Assembly: GCA_023212725.1 (NCBI GenBank)
Contig: JALBYF010000004.1
Location: 310,001-374,000, forward strand
Direction: 5' to 3'
DNA length: 64,000 bases
From: Tranzscheliella williamsii
Taxonomy: Eukaryota > Basidiomycota > Ustilaginomycetes > Ustilaginales > Ustilaginaceae
Program-made: the position numbers and the translations under genes
Notes under the pieces: model-generated
Databases searched by the model: none
What the model was told of the DNA's origin: nothing
What the model saw: only the letters and a program-made list of their open reading frames with translations
In this document: positions 20,625 to 31,151 of the stretch, in pieces
How the letters are laid out: every line of letters begins with the position of its first letter
Position numbering within the stretch: position 1 is the stretch's first letter

Positions 20625-20651
20625 ATGAACAGCAGCCACCCAAGGCTCTAA
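20625..20651 (+). promoter_or_regulatory. eight-codon upstream ORF
   Basis: ATG at 20625 is followed by seven more codons and TAA at 20649-20651, ending 63 nt before the main ATG at 20715. It could lower translation of the downstream gene if present in the mRNA leader. Confidence 0.35.
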
Positions 20652-20714
20652 ACCGCGACGCCCAACAGCGACACTGCTCTCTAGGTGCTGCGCACCAAGC
20701 TAGTATTCGTCAAC

Positions 20715-23534
20715 ATGATGGTCGCCATTCGGGAGCAGAAACAGTCCTCCAAAAAACCCAAGCTTTCTCTCTTCCGCCTCGGCAAGTCTTCCAAGCAGAG
20801 CCCCGATCTCACCCCACTTTCCCCTACACAACGCGCACCATCCTACGCCACCTCCCAAGATGGCTTCTCGACATATGCGGCCACAGCTCCACGCGGGGTG
20901 TTTGACTACGCCCCGGCTCCCATGCCGCGATCTACTCGTCAAGCAGCCAGTGAGAGCTCCACCTACGACTACGCTTACCGCCACGAATCTGCAGCACCCC
21001 AGAGTACGCAGCGAGATCACCCACGGGCCAGAAGAGAAGACAACGATCGCCGACCAAGAGCTGGAACGCTCCCTCTTGGCCACAGTACAAACGGTTTCAT
21101 GTCGGACTCGCTATTGTCGGACGATGTCAGCACCAACAAGCCACAACTTCACCCCTTGACGCGGATACAGTCCGAGGGCGACGCATTGACGAGACACTCG
21201 CGCCATCGGTCTCACTTTAGCATTCCTGATGTCATTGTCACGACCTGCGAAGAGGAGGGCGAGCAGAAAGTGGTCGAGCTAGAGATTCCACCCAGCAAAC
21301 GTAGGAGTTACGTCTTTCGCAATGAAACGGATGATGCCGAGAGCCAGTTCAGTTCCAACAAGACGGCGGGCAAGGTATTGCGGCAAAAGCCCGCTCCTCT
21401 GATTCAATTTGGTGATCACGAGATGCGCAGCGTGCCTCGCAGCGGCTCTCTTCCTACCTTGCACGGCTTACCCACGTCACCCGTCAAGTCGCCACCCAGT
21501 TCATCGCCCACTTCGTCGGCCAGCTCCACTCTCTCTAAAGTCGCCACAGCCAAGCGATCGCGCAAGTCATCTTTCCCTCTCCTATTTGGGCGCAAGAGTC
21601 TCGACTCTTCACAAGTTCACATCGCAGCCGACACCTTCACCGAGGAGCCTATGCCCTTTTCTCCCGTCACGCCGCAGTCTGCCTCTCAAACTGTCGGCTA
21701 TCAGTCGTCCGGCGTGGGTAGTTCGGTACAACACCTATTCAGCTCCTCCCGGGAGAGTCTACCGCTCGCTAGTCCGGTCCGTAAGATGTTTACTCGTGCA
21801 ACCGACCTGCCTAGCCCACCCATCACTCCCACTAGCTTTGCTCGGCCTTTCACAAAGAAAGAACTCAAGCTCAAGGCCAAGGAAGAACAGGCTCTGGCCA
21901 AGGAGCGAGCACGTGTAGATAAGCTGGTGAAAGAGCACGACATTAAAGCTCGCAAAGCCCACGAAAAGGCCCAGGCCAAGGAGCGTAAACGGATTGTCAA
22001 GCAGGGTCAGCTGCCGGAGCCATATCAGCCGTATCAGTCGCAGCCGGCGATCTATGAAAGCTCTCTACAGAGCTTCCCGTCGTTAACCAAGACCACCAAG
22101 AAGACCATATTCTCTGCCGCAACCAAGGCGAGCTCTTCATCCGGCGTAGGCAGACGCGCTAGTGTGCGGGCCAGGAATGAGCTGCACCGCCCAGGCTCAG
22201 CGACAGGAACGGGCCGCGCTCCCTTGGAGCATCCACGAAAAGCTCCCGCCCGTCCTCCAGCCACGATATCAGCTGGGCCTTCGGATTCGTCTCATCCCTT
22301 CGCGTATACTGCAGCCACTCGTTCTTTGGCCTTGGACGATGGCTTTTATGACACGCTCGAAACGGATACAGTATTACCTCCAAGACCACAGAGGGCCGCC
22401 CCGAAGCCGCCGAACGAAGTTGTGGACTTGGTCGTCGACGGCGCCGGTGCCGCGTTGACTATGGAGGACTTGGACGGGGCTGGAAACATGAGCGAGGAGC
22501 TGGACGCCAGTACATGGAGAACGCAGACGTGGTCGGACCTCGAGCCCTCTTTCGCAAGCCCCTTGCCGAGTCTGATCCAGGCGCGGGTCGCGCCCTCCAA
22601 TAAGGAACAGGACAGGACTCACGTTAGCCACAATCGTGCAGATTTTGAAGGCAGCCAAGACGAGAGACTGGCAAGGCGAGCAAGTGTGCAGCGCGTTTTA
22701 GCACTTTCGGACGTCGGAAGCAGCATGCTACAGAAGCGGGGGTCGTTGCGGCGACGGAATTCGCAGCAAGTTCTCAAGCGGAGATCGTCACACATGGACG
22801 GCGGCGCTGCGCACGACTCGTTAAACGAAGCTAGCGGCAAGCGGTCCTCTATTGCATCGATCAGCAGACATGGAGGCCTGGTCCGGCACCTTGGCGATAC
22901 GGAAGGGTGGCGCATCGTGGACGAAGAGGAGGCAAGCAAGGACCCCGCCAGCATCACGGGGGCGGAGCGAATCGTCAAAGAGATGGATGAATGGATCGAG
23001 GAAGAAAGTTTGAGCCCATCATCGTCGGACTCTGCTGTCGACGCCGCTACGCTCGCCTCTTCGCGGCGTGACCTGGTGGAGGAGCAGAGGCAGATCGACC
23101 AGGTGATCGCCGGCCTCGAAGCGGCGCAGAGGGCCGACCACGTCGGGAAGACCGGCATTGCGGATCCGCCGACCGGCATCGCGGAGGCGGGGACGGACGG
23201 GTTCGCGGCGGAGATGGATGGCACGCCGTTATCGTCTCCGACGTCGCTGGGGTTTAATGAGGCGGCGGGGTCGACTCCGCCGCGGCCACCACGGGCGGCG
23301 CGGCGCGCGCCACGAGAGACGGCGTCGCAGTCGTCGGTCTCTTCGACGGGCTCGGGGTCGTCGGCCGCCTCGACGGTGAGCTCGGCGGCGGCGGCACCGC
23401 GCGAGCCCGCGCCGGTCTCCTTCTCGCGCCCCTTTTCGCCGCCGCTAGCGCGCGCGCCCGCGGCCAAACCCTCGTTCCGCATCTCGTTTACTCCGCTCAA
23501 GCCGCTGGACCTGTTTGACGCCCCGTCCGCCTAG
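20715..23534 (+). CDS. large disordered protein with a basic coiled-coil, unknown function
   Basis: 939 aa from the first ATG of the frame (a tandem ATGATG). The N-terminus is basic (EQKQSSKKPKLSLFRLGKSSK). Most of the protein is Ser/Pro-rich with many SP and RxxS sites, suggesting phosphorylation. A Lys/Glu-rich helix, probably coiled-coil, spans about 380-427 (KKELKLKAKEEQALAKERAR and onward). Further acidic and helical patches occur near 730-800 (WRIVDEEEASKD, IVKEMDEWIEEESL). The C-terminus ends FRISFTPLKPLDLFD, a possible short linear motif. I do not recognise a family; it looks like a fungal regulatory or scaffold protein. The last part of the CDS is very GC-rich. Confidence 0.7.
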   Translation: MMVAIREQKQSSKKPKLSLFRLGKSSKQSPDLTPLSPTQRAPSYATSQDGFSTYAATAPRGVFDYAPAPMPRSTRQAASESSTYDYAYRHESAAPQSTQRDHPRARREDNDRRPRAGTLPLGHSTNGFMSDSLLSDDVSTNKPQLHPLTRIQSEGDALTRHSRHRSHFSIPDVIVTTCEEEGEQKVVELEIPPSKRRSYVFRNETDDAESQFSSNKTAGKVLRQKPAPLIQFGDHEMRSVPRSGSLPTLHGLPTSPVKSPPSSSPTSSASSTLSKVATAKRSRKSSFPLLFGRKSLDSSQVHIAADTFTEEPMPFSPVTPQSASQTVGYQSSGVGSSVQHLFSSSRESLPLASPVRKMFTRATDLPSPPITPTSFARPFTKKELKLKAKEEQALAKERARVDKLVKEHDIKARKAHEKAQAKERKRIVKQGQLPEPYQPYQSQPAIYESSLQSFPSLTKTTKKTIFSAATKASSSSGVGRRASVRARNELHRPGSATGTGRAPLEHPRKAPARPPATISAGPSDSSHPFAYTAATRSLALDDGFYDTLETDTVLPPRPQRAAPKPPNEVVDLVVDGAGAALTMEDLDGAGNMSEELDASTWRTQTWSDLEPSFASPLPSLIQARVAPSNKEQDRTHVSHNRADFEGSQDERLARRASVQRVLALSDVGSSMLQKRGSLRRRNSQQVLKRRSSHMDGGAAHDSLNEASGKRSSIASISRHGGLVRHLGDTEGWRIVDEEEASKDPASITGAERIVKEMDEWIEEESLSPSSSDSAVDAATLASSRRDLVEEQRQIDQVIAGLEAAQRADHVGKTGIADPPTGIAEAGTDGFAAEMDGTPLSSPTSLGFNEAAGSTPPRPPRAARRAPRETASQSSVSSTGSGSSAASTVSSAAAAPREPAPVSFSRPFSPPLARAPAAKPSFRISFTPLKPLDLFDAPSA

Positions 23535-23684
23535 TTCTGTATACCACTCGCCCGCGCGGGCCGCGGCGCCACGTTGGCGACGCTGTCGGACTGTACTCTA
23601 GATACCCAGTGCGCGCGCCTATCCTACAGCGTGCGAATGTCAAAGTGCGGTGCATAGAGCTGGGGTTGTGGGGGGAGAAGGGGG

Positions 23685-25698
23685 TTAGAGGTGGCCTCTG
23701 CGGAGGGAGTCGAGCTTGTGGCGGAGAGTGTTGGAGGAGGAGTCGATCCACTTGAGGCTGGCGAGGTGTGCGTTGAGGATGGCGACGATGTGGGGGATGG
23801 TGGCGTCGTCTGCGGGGGGGGGCGCGGTGTTGATGTCAGCGATCATGGCGGCGAGGTTGCGGGAGATGTCGTCGAGGTGGGAGTTGAGGGTGGTGGCGAG
23901 GTGGGCGGCGCGGTCGCGCTCGATGTCGGCGGGGGTGAGTGCGAGGCCGGTGGGGGCGAGTGCGGCGAGCTGGGCCTCGTACTCGTCGACCAGATGGGCC
24001 AGGTCGCGCTGCCCCGCCTCGACACCGTCCAACACCGCCTCGACCCGTCCCTGCCCCGCCTCGGCCGCATCCAGCGCCGCCAAGAGCGCCGCAATCTCAT
24101 CGCCCCCCTTGAGCAACACCTTGTCCCACGCCGCCACCTCGGCCGCCTGCAGCGAAAACTGCTTCACCGACGCATCCAGATCCGCCGTCCACCGGTTGAC
24201 AATCTCGTCCATCGACTTGCCGCGCAGCAGGCTCGGCGTCGGCGCCCCGCCCGCCCCCGGCACACCACCCGAAGCAGTAGCCCCAGACGCCGCACCAGCG
24301 CCGTCAGCAACCTTCCCGCCAGCAGCGCCAGCACCAGCGCCGCTCGTTGGCTCGGCGGGCTTGGCAGCCCCAAACAAAAAGCCGCCGGTAGCCGGTTTCG
24401 CAGCCGGGGCGGCAGCGTTGGTCGTAGCAGGGGCCGCCGAGGCGGGGGTCGTCGAGCTGGGAGCAGCCGCCGAGCTAGCAGGCTGAGCCGGCTTGCCGAA
24501 AGAGAAGCCGCCCCCAGAGGAGGGCGCCGCTGCAGGCACAGCCGACGCCGAAGGAGGCTGCGTCGATGTACCGTCTTTGCTGGCAGCGTTGCCGAAGGAG
24601 AATCCTCCGGTGCTAGGAGCCGCTGCAGCCGGCTTGTTTTCTGTGGTCGCGGAAGACGTGCTGGTGGACGACGCACCACCGAAAGAGAAGCCGCCGAGGA
24701 CAGGCTTCTTGTCTGCGGCCGCTCCCGCCGGGGCGGCGGGGGTAGAGGCTGGAGCAGTATTGGAGTTGCCGAACGAGAATCCACCAGAAGAAGGGGCAGC
24801 CGACGAAGCGGGGGGAGTGGAAGTAGAGGCAGCCGCCGGAGCTTGCGTGGTGGCCGAGCTTCCGCCAAAGGAGAAACCGCCGGACGGATTGGCTGCGCCT
24901 CCAAACAAAGACCCGCCCGAGGCCGGTGCGGCAGACGAGGTGGAAGGGGTGTTACTGTTATTGTTATTTTCCGAGCTAGCGCCGCCGAGTTTGAAGGAGC
25001 CAAAGCCGCCTAGACCGCCAGAAGAGTTGGCAGGTGTCGATGCCGGAGCAGGAGCAACGCTGGCTGTGTTCGCGCTGGCATTGTTGCCGAAGGAGAAGCC
25101 TCCCGTGGCCGGGGCAGCAGGCTTGTTGGCTGGGGCGTTGTTGTTGTTGAATCCGCCGAAACTGAAACCGCCCGAGGCGCTTGTTGCCGGAGCAGCGGAT
25201 GTCGTCGAGCTGGTGTCGGTCGCGGGCTTGGCACCGCCGAAGCTGAAAGCGCCAGTGCTGGCAGGCGCAGCAGGAGCCGAAGCCGCAGGGGTGGAGGCAG
25301 ATGAGGAGCCGCCGAAGGAGAAGCCACCGGTAGACGGTGCGTTTGGCGTGGCTGGCTTGGACGCAGCAGCTCCACCGAAGGAGAAGCCACCGGTCGAAGG
25401 GGCGGCATTGCTTGCACTGGAACCGAAGAGCCCGCCCCCTGACGCTGGCGCGGACGAGGTATTGGGGGCAGCTCCTGCAGGCGACCCAAACAGAGACCCC
25501 GAGCCAGTGTTGGAGTCTGAGAGGGAAAGCGTACACGAAGGCGTTGTTAGCACCGAGTAGTACGAGACAGCTTTGCGAGGGTTTGGACTTACTGCCAAAG
25601 GAGAAGGGCTTGCTTGCCTGACCGTTGGATGGGTTTGTGTTCGCGTTGTTGGTATTCGAGGCCCCTCCAAAGGAGAAGCCGCCTCCACCGAACGACAT
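23685..25698 (-). CDS. NSP1: FG nucleoporin Nsp1/Nup62
   Basis: Two exons, 25698-25593 and 25516-23685, separated by a 76-nt intron (GTAAGT to CTCTCAG), give 645 aa. The first exon begins MSFGGGGFSFGGAS and the junction reads FSFGNSNTGSG, keeping the repeat theme. About 430 residues of FG repeats follow, mainly GGFSFG with Ala/Pro/Ser/Thr linkers. The C-terminal Nsp1 coiled-coil domain starts at PSLLRGKSMDEIVNRW and continues to the end (LKWIDSSSNTLRHKLDSLRRG). Nsp1 forms the central channel of the nuclear pore with Nup49/Nup57 and also joins Nup82. Divergent from BFR2 with 525 bp between starts. The C-terminal domain identifies Nsp1 rather than other FG proteins. Confidence 0.92.
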
Positions 25699-26223
25699 GT
25701 TTGCTTTCCGCTCCTGAAGCCGCAGTGGCGGGTGGTTTCCTCGCGGGCTAGTTGTGCTGGCTTGGCAAGTGGACGAGGGTACGCTCAAGGCTGTAGAGTA
25801 CGCTCAAGGCTATAGACGAGGATGGTGGATGTCGCTGGCCAGGATTGACAGTCGAGTGCGACGCGAAGATTCGCATTCAGTGGACCTCACACTGCGGCTA
25901 AGAAGCATCCAGCCTCGATCTAACACACGTTCACGTTGACTAACACTTGTGCGCTTTGGGAGAGCCAGGCACGTGCCGGTTAGAAGCATAGCTGGATGAC
26001 AGTCGCTTTGCTAATCCAAATTTGAGCCGGCGAGCGCCAAACTTCGTTTTTTGGAAGACTGCCAGTCACCACTCGCACCCGCACTCCCACTCACACCTCC
26101 CATTCACACTCAACACTCGGTTTGCTTTCGAAGCTTCTTCTCCCACTTTCCCGCCAACAAGGATACTCTTTCTGGCCGAAGCCGAAGCTGTCTCTCTCCA
26201 GCTTTCCGGGAAAGAATTCGGCA
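25699..26223. promoter_or_regulatory. shared divergent promoter of NSP1 and BFR2
   Basis: 525 bp between two divergent starts. It holds a GTGTTAGATCG motif on the minus strand (25916-25926), a CACTC-rich simple repeat (about 26066-26119) and pyrimidine stretches near the BFR2 start. Both genes serve growth functions (nuclear transport and ribosome assembly), so joint control is plausible. Confidence 0.5.
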
Positions 26224-27948
26224 ATGCCGCCCAAGTCGTCGCTCGCCTCGCTGCTGGGCACGCTCACCAACGCTGCGCCCGTCGACTTTGATCCGGAAGC
26301 CGTGGATGCCGAGACCCTGGCAGGGAGGGCTGGCCCTTCTTCCTCAGCCTCTGACAGCGACGGTGCCTCTGATGCAGAGCACGACGCTGTGGACGATGAT
26401 ACCCGCGAGGAGGACGAGCTCAACCCGAGAGCCCACTATGCAGACGTGGCACCCAGCACAATGCGGAGGAAGGCCCTGCTCAGCGAGAGCGACCGCCTCA
26501 ACGACCGCAGATACCAAGGTGTCAAGAGCACCCGTGCCGAGCTCTATGCCTCCGACCAGAGTGATGCTTACGCTGCGACTCCCGCATCAGAGCAGGAAGA
26601 TTCCGAAGCGGAAGCCGAGTCTGACGATCAAGAGACTGATGACGACGAGGACGATGACGAGGGGGAAGACGAAGATGAAGACACAGATGAAGACGAAGAT
26701 GATGACGACGACGATGGCGAAGACGACGAGGCAAACACGCAGCTAAAACATACAGACAAAAAGGCGAAGCAGCTGCGCTTTGCCGAGGAGGAAGGTGCTG
26801 TCGATACGCACAAAGCCAAAGGTCCTGATCAAGCGTCTGCCTCCAACAGCATAGCCGCCCAGATGGCCCAATCGGCCAACCAAGCCAAGGCACTGCGTGC
26901 GCAGCGGCTGCAAGATGCGGAGAAGGGCCGCCAGGTGCGAAACCAAGTCAAGGTGTTCGAGCGTACACTGGAAACGCGGATCAAGGCCCAGAGCGTCCTG
27001 CGCGATGTCAACAAGCTACCGGATCCGGCACTCTACTCGGCCACTCTGACACAGCAGCCCGAACCTGAAAAGGGGGTAGAGCCCGTGGTTAGGGTGTTGG
27101 AGCGGTTGCTGGAGCTCTCCGAGACGCTCTTTGCGCTACGCGGTAGGCTCAACAAGCTCAACTCGGGTGTCGAAGCCGATGATGCGGTCGAGGTACCGGC
27201 CAGCCGCAAACGCAAGAGGGACTTTGACATCTCGTTGCCTGAGGAGGCAGATCAAGTGGCCGGGGTGTGGGAGGAGATCAGGTCGCACGACCAGATTAGC
27301 GCCACGGTGCAGGATGTGCTCGGCTACTCTGCCGCGGCCGAGTCGCATCGGCTTGCCGTGCTGGACAAGTGGAGCTTGAAGGTGACGTCGGCGGCGACGG
27401 CGGCGGCGGCGAATGCGAACAAGTTTGCGACGCTCAAGGCGGTGAACCAGACGCCATCTGCGCAGCTGGAGGCGGCGCTGGCGGGGGATGGGATGGAGCG
27501 GCTGGTTGCACGCACGCGCGTCCTGCGCGGTGGGCAGGGGGAGGCGGCGCTCAAGCTGGGCGTGGCGGCCACCGCCACCGCCGACGCGCACGACCCCGAG
27601 GTGTTCGACGACTCCGACTTCTACTCGCACCTGCTCAAGGAGCTCATCGAGCGGCGCTCCGGCGCGTCTGCCCTCGTCGCCGGCGCCGCCGCCAGCCTGC
27701 TCAACCCCAAGAAACCCGCGGTGGACACACGCGCCTCCAAGGGCCGCAAACTCCGCTACGAGGTCCACGATAAAATCGTCAACTTCATGCCCCCCATCCA
27801 CGACCGCCAGAAGTGGGCCCCGGCCCAGATAGACCGCCTCTTCCGCCAGCTCGCCGCCGCCTCCCCCAGCACACCCCCCACCGATCACCCCGCTACCGAC
27901 GACCCCGCCGACACCCCAGACCTCGCCGGCCTGCGTGTCTTTGGCTAG
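26224..27948 (+). CDS. BFR2: Bfr2/AATF nucleolar ribosome-biogenesis protein
   Basis: 574 aa from ATG 26224; the frame opens earlier only at a TTG. The N-terminus carries MPPKSSLASLLGTLTNAAP. An unbroken acidic Asp/Glu tract occupies about 120-185. The AATF core follows: helical KGRQVRNQVKVFERTLETRIKAQ, RVLERLLELSETLFALR, and a leucine-rich central part. The conserved C-terminal block includes VFDDSDFYSHLLKELIERRS, a Lys/Arg-rich GRKLRYEVHDKIVNFMPP and FRQLAAA. Bfr2 with Enp2 and Lcp5 acts in the small-subunit processome in the nucleolus. The coding strand changes from G-rich to C-rich at about 27570. Confidence 0.88.
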   Translation: MPPKSSLASLLGTLTNAAPVDFDPEAVDAETLAGRAGPSSSASDSDGASDAEHDAVDDDTREEDELNPRAHYADVAPSTMRRKALLSESDRLNDRRYQGVKSTRAELYASDQSDAYAATPASEQEDSEAEAESDDQETDDDEDDDEGEDEDEDTDEDEDDDDDDGEDDEANTQLKHTDKKAKQLRFAEEEGAVDTHKAKGPDQASASNSIAAQMAQSANQAKALRAQRLQDAEKGRQVRNQVKVFERTLETRIKAQSVLRDVNKLPDPALYSATLTQQPEPEKGVEPVVRVLERLLELSETLFALRGRLNKLNSGVEADDAVEVPASRKRKRDFDISLPEEADQVAGVWEEIRSHDQISATVQDVLGYSAAAESHRLAVLDKWSLKVTSAATAAAANANKFATLKAVNQTPSAQLEAALAGDGMERLVARTRVLRGGQGEAALKLGVAATATADAHDPEVFDDSDFYSHLLKELIERRSGASALVAGAAASLLNPKKPAVDTRASKGRKLRYEVHDKIVNFMPPIHDRQKWAPAQIDRLFRQLAAASPSTPPTDHPATDDPADTPDLAGLRVFG

Positions 27949-28181
27949 TACCGTCCCCGTCTGTACTCTACTGCATCGCCCTCGCACCCCTCCCAGCCAG
28001 CCTAGCATCCTCGCCGCATGTCCAGTGCACGCTGATGTAATCAACTCGGCCGCGGCGGTAAGCATACAATGGGAACAGGAACTGGAAAGGCAAACATGGA
28101 CTGGTATAGCTGGTGCTGAGGCGAAGCGCCACGTGCTCGAGCAGGGGCGGCGTGTGAATTCCAGGGAGCAGGTGCGGGGAC

Positions 28182-30206
28182 TCAGGGTGCGATTGTCTTG
28201 ACGGCCTTGGCGGTGCCGATGGTGGTGGAGTTGACCTTGGTGGCGAAGCGGAGCGAGCAGAGGCTCTCGTTGAGATGGGCGGCCATGGGGCTGAGGGCGA
28301 GGAGCATGAGGGTTTTGGCGTTGCCGCCGAGCGAGTTCTTGAGGAGCCAGGTGAGCGTCGAGTTGCGGTAAGGGATGTGGTTGGCGCCCTTGTTCTGGCC
28401 GAGGGCCGAGATGACGTCGGCGAGGCTGGAGAGCGACTTGTTGATGCTCTGTGCCTCTTTGAGGCGGACGGGGTCCTTGTCGGAGCCCGAGTTGGCCAGC
28501 CGCTCGGAGCCGGCCAGGTCGACCAGGCTCAGCACGGCATCGCACGCCTCCATGGTCGTCGCGTTCTGCCCGCGCACGCGCAGCATGAAGACCGAGTGCG
28601 ACCGCGACGAGCGCTCGTTCATCAACGTCGCCGCCACCTGCCGCCGCCGCTTGGCCTTTTCCAGCAGCGCGAACACCTCCGCCGGCCCGCCCAGCGGCAT
28701 GACCACCGTATCCGACACGCTGGTCCGTCCCTTGTCGTGCTTGATCTCGTGCTTGGCCTTGTCCACCTCGTTCTTGCCGAGCAGATCGTTAATATTGTCC
28801 AGGTAGATCTCCAGCATCGACCCTTCAAAATCGTACTTCCACCCCTTGTCCTTCAACGACTCGGCGGTCGACCAGAGCATCTGGACCGCTCGTGGGATCA
28901 GACCAGCTCCCGGGTCAGCGCTCGGATCCGAGCCGTGGGTGAACGAGTCAGGCGCGCCCTCCAGGGTGTGTGTCTTGCCAGAGCCTGTCTGGCCATAGGC
29001 AAAGATGCTGGTGTTGTAGCCGTCCAGCACGGACTGGGTGAGATGGGCGATCTCCTCAAAGACATCGGCCTGCGAGGCGCTTGGCTGGAAGACACGATCA
29101 AAGCTAAACAGATGGTTGCGCATGGTGATCGTACCCAGCGCTGACTCGCCGGCGGCCAGCAGCTCGATCTGGTTCGCCTCGCGCTCGTTCGGAAAGCGTA
29201 TGGTGGCCAACGCCTCGGTGCCGTTGTTGATATCGTTGGTCGAGGCTGGACGGACTCGGCAGAAGACACGGATATTGCCGCGCAGCTCTTGCACTTCATT
29301 GTGCAGCTTTCGGCGCAGCGACTCGGCCTCGCGCAGTTCGTTCTCGAGGTGAAGGTTGGACTCTTTGGTCGACGCCAGCTCGGCATCCATGGCCTTGATC
29401 GTGCTCCGAAGCTGTTCGATGTCGTCTTGCAGGACCTGGATCTGTGAGCGGAGCGCGGTGTTGGTAGACTCCATGGTCAGGTGGCCGGTGCTCTGCTGGG
29501 TCAGAGTGGCTTTGAGCGCTGCCACCGTCTGCCGCTCCTGCTCGAGCTCGGTTTCGAGCATCCTCTTCTCCCGGTTGAACTTGGCATTCATCTGCAGCAG
29601 CTCGTCGTCCGCAAGCGTTCTCCTGCGCTTCATCTCGTCCTGTTTGGTCTGCGCAATCTTGCGCTGTTCCAGCAGGTCTTCTTCCAGCTGCCGTACCTTG
29701 TCTTCCTGGGCAAGCCGTTCGGCACGCTCTTTGTTCCACTTTTCTTCGGTCTTTTGTCGTTCCAGCTCGAACAGCTCGGACATGGAGCTCAGACGCGACT
29801 CCATAGCGTCCATTCGGGATGGATCCACATCGCTGGATGCGGAGCTGCTGTTGCCAGTACTTCCAGCAGTGGAGCGAGCAACGCTGGTGACGCCGCGACG
29901 CACGCCGACCGAGGAGACGGTTCTGCCGGCCGTAGCGGCGGCAGTCTTGGGGTTGATGACGCTGCGCGTAACCGAAGCGGCTCCTGGGCGGTTGGTACGA
30001 TTGGTCATGGGGGCGCGCGGGAGCGTCAGCGCGGGCGCTGTCCTGCGGGCAGGCACAAAGCTGCCTGTTCCAGACACAGACCGTGTCGGCGCGACGGTGC
30101 GCGTGCCAGCTGGCTCGCGCAGCTTGCTGGGCCCGGCCGCTACCGCGGGGGCCGTCGCCGCCATCCTCTGACGCTTCACCGTCTGAGGTACGGGGATGCC
30201 CGACAT
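28182..30206 (-). CDS. kinesin-14 (C-terminal, minus-end-directed motor)
   Basis: 674 aa from ATG 30206; the frame upstream opens only at a GTG. A basic Thr/Arg/Pro-rich tail (residues 1-120) precedes a coiled coil (about 130-295). The motor domain is C-terminal: neck and first strand ELRGNIRVFCRVRP at about 305, P-loop GQTGSGKT near 403, switch I NERSSRSH near 530, switch II DLAGSER near 563, then NSTLTWLLKNSLGGNAK. The order tail, stalk, neck, motor and the LRGNIRVFCRVRP neck define kinesin-14 (Kar3/HSET/Ncd). It should act in spindle assembly and nuclear movement. An ACGCGT site lies 317 bp upstream (30523-30528). An additional 5' exon is possible. Confidence 0.93.
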   Translation of the reverse strand: MSGIPVPQTVKRQRMAATAPAVAAGPSKLREPAGTRTVAPTRSVSGTGSFVPARRTAPALTLPRAPMTNRTNRPGAASVTRSVINPKTAAATAGRTVSSVGVRRGVTSVARSTAGSTGNSSSASSDVDPSRMDAMESRLSSMSELFELERQKTEEKWNKERAERLAQEDKVRQLEEDLLEQRKIAQTKQDEMKRRRTLADDELLQMNAKFNREKRMLETELEQERQTVAALKATLTQQSTGHLTMESTNTALRSQIQVLQDDIEQLRSTIKAMDAELASTKESNLHLENELREAESLRRKLHNEVQELRGNIRVFCRVRPASTNDINNGTEALATIRFPNEREANQIELLAAGESALGTITMRNHLFSFDRVFQPSASQADVFEEIAHLTQSVLDGYNTSIFAYGQTGSGKTHTLEGAPDSFTHGSDPSADPGAGLIPRAVQMLWSTAESLKDKGWKYDFEGSMLEIYLDNINDLLGKNEVDKAKHEIKHDKGRTSVSDTVVMPLGGPAEVFALLEKAKRRRQVAATLMNERSSRSHSVFMLRVRGQNATTMEACDAVLSLVDLAGSERLANSGSDKDPVRLKEAQSINKSLSSLADVISALGQNKGANHIPYRNSTLTWLLKNSLGGNAKTLMLLALSPMAAHLNESLCSLRFATKVNSTTIGTAKAVKTIAP

Positions 30207-31151
30207 ACTGTTTGCCGCACTCTTGCTCGCTCCCGTAAAACGCCGCGATAAAAGTGGTTGTTGTTGTCCGTAGTACACTCAAGCGTGTTGGAGTAGCCTT
30301 CCGTGTAGACGAGATACGCGAACGAGGATGTCGATGTAGCCACGTCGTTCGACGCAGATATCAGTGCTGGTGAGCAGGACGGGACAAGGGTGTGCGGGAT
30401 GGCTGGGATCGCTGTCAGCGTAGGTCTGTTCGGCTCAAGGTAGATCCAAGCAAAGGCTAGGTGCTTGAGAGTGTGACTGACAGTCGTCTCGTATATGATG
30501 AATGTGTGTGTTTTTGGTCGAAACGCGTCGCCCAAAGTGGTGTAAGAAATTCGCGCCGACGCCCACCAGGTCACGTGCCGCGTTCCGCCTGACCCGCCTA
30601 CGTTCGCATCTCTGTCAGCCCTGCCAACACACTCTTTCCGCCCTGGTATCTGCTCTTCCCTGCACCTTCACCACAGACACAAAAGGCTGTCGGATGCAAT
30701 CTAGATCGATCAATATTTACTGCCGAGCTGAAGACGGAACCAGGCGGTGTGCCAGTTTACAGCGATGTCACGGAACAGATTTTGGCGGAATGGGAGGGTC
30801 TGGGGGCGTCGGGGGAGGTAAACTGAGTAGCTCTGTCTCTAGGGAAGACCGGGGCAGCCTGGGGTTACCTGCTTGAACTACGGATATCAACAGAGTCCAT
30901 AGGTCCGTGCAGGCCGCTAGCAGCACAGCCAAAAGGCTGGCCACATGCGTTTTCAAGTAGAGTCCAATCGCATGGTCTGGCTGGGTCGTAGAAGCCAGGA
31001 GGCCGATGCCCCCCTGATTCTCTTGAGCATCTCTGAAAATGTCTTCGCTATCCTCCAATCTCCTTGCCGCGTCTCGCTCTGTTTCTGCTGCGCTCTTCAC
31101 CGTCCCGCAAGCATCATCGCAAACAGGCCTGTCTTCAGCTCGCACAGCGAC
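30207..31151. other. spacer between kinesin-14 start and tropomyosin 3' end
   Basis: 945 bp. The kinesin-proximal part is its promoter (ACGCGT at 30523-30528). The part next to 31152 should contain the tropomyosin 3' untranslated region. An open frame at 30768-31145 on the minus strand lacks recognisable features and I do not call it. Confidence 0.4.

Larger units (their letters stand above)
18171..20714. other. 2.5-kb spacer, no supportable gene
   Basis: The first 600 bp is GC-rich and contains only overlapping low-complexity frames. The remainder is closer to even base composition, with a five-unit TGTGAC microsatellite (20010-20039) and a pyrimidine-rich leader-like zone before the next gene (about 20200-20600), including a short upstream ORF at 20625-20651. 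The open frames here lack domains, start context or splice partners I can recognise. An untranslated RNA cannot be excluded. Confidence 0.45.

Noticed and set aside
23691..25013. 440-aa and 355-aa plus-strand frames antisense to NSP1
   Set aside because: Mirror translations of the FG repeats; the repeated PKEKPP words are the complement of GGFSFG codons.
30768..31145. 125-aa minus-strand frame downstream of tropomyosin as an alternative last exon
   Set aside because: No acceptor that would join it in frame with the coiled coil is evident, and the tropomyosin ending ELDEVVQQMESL already matches the family C-terminus.
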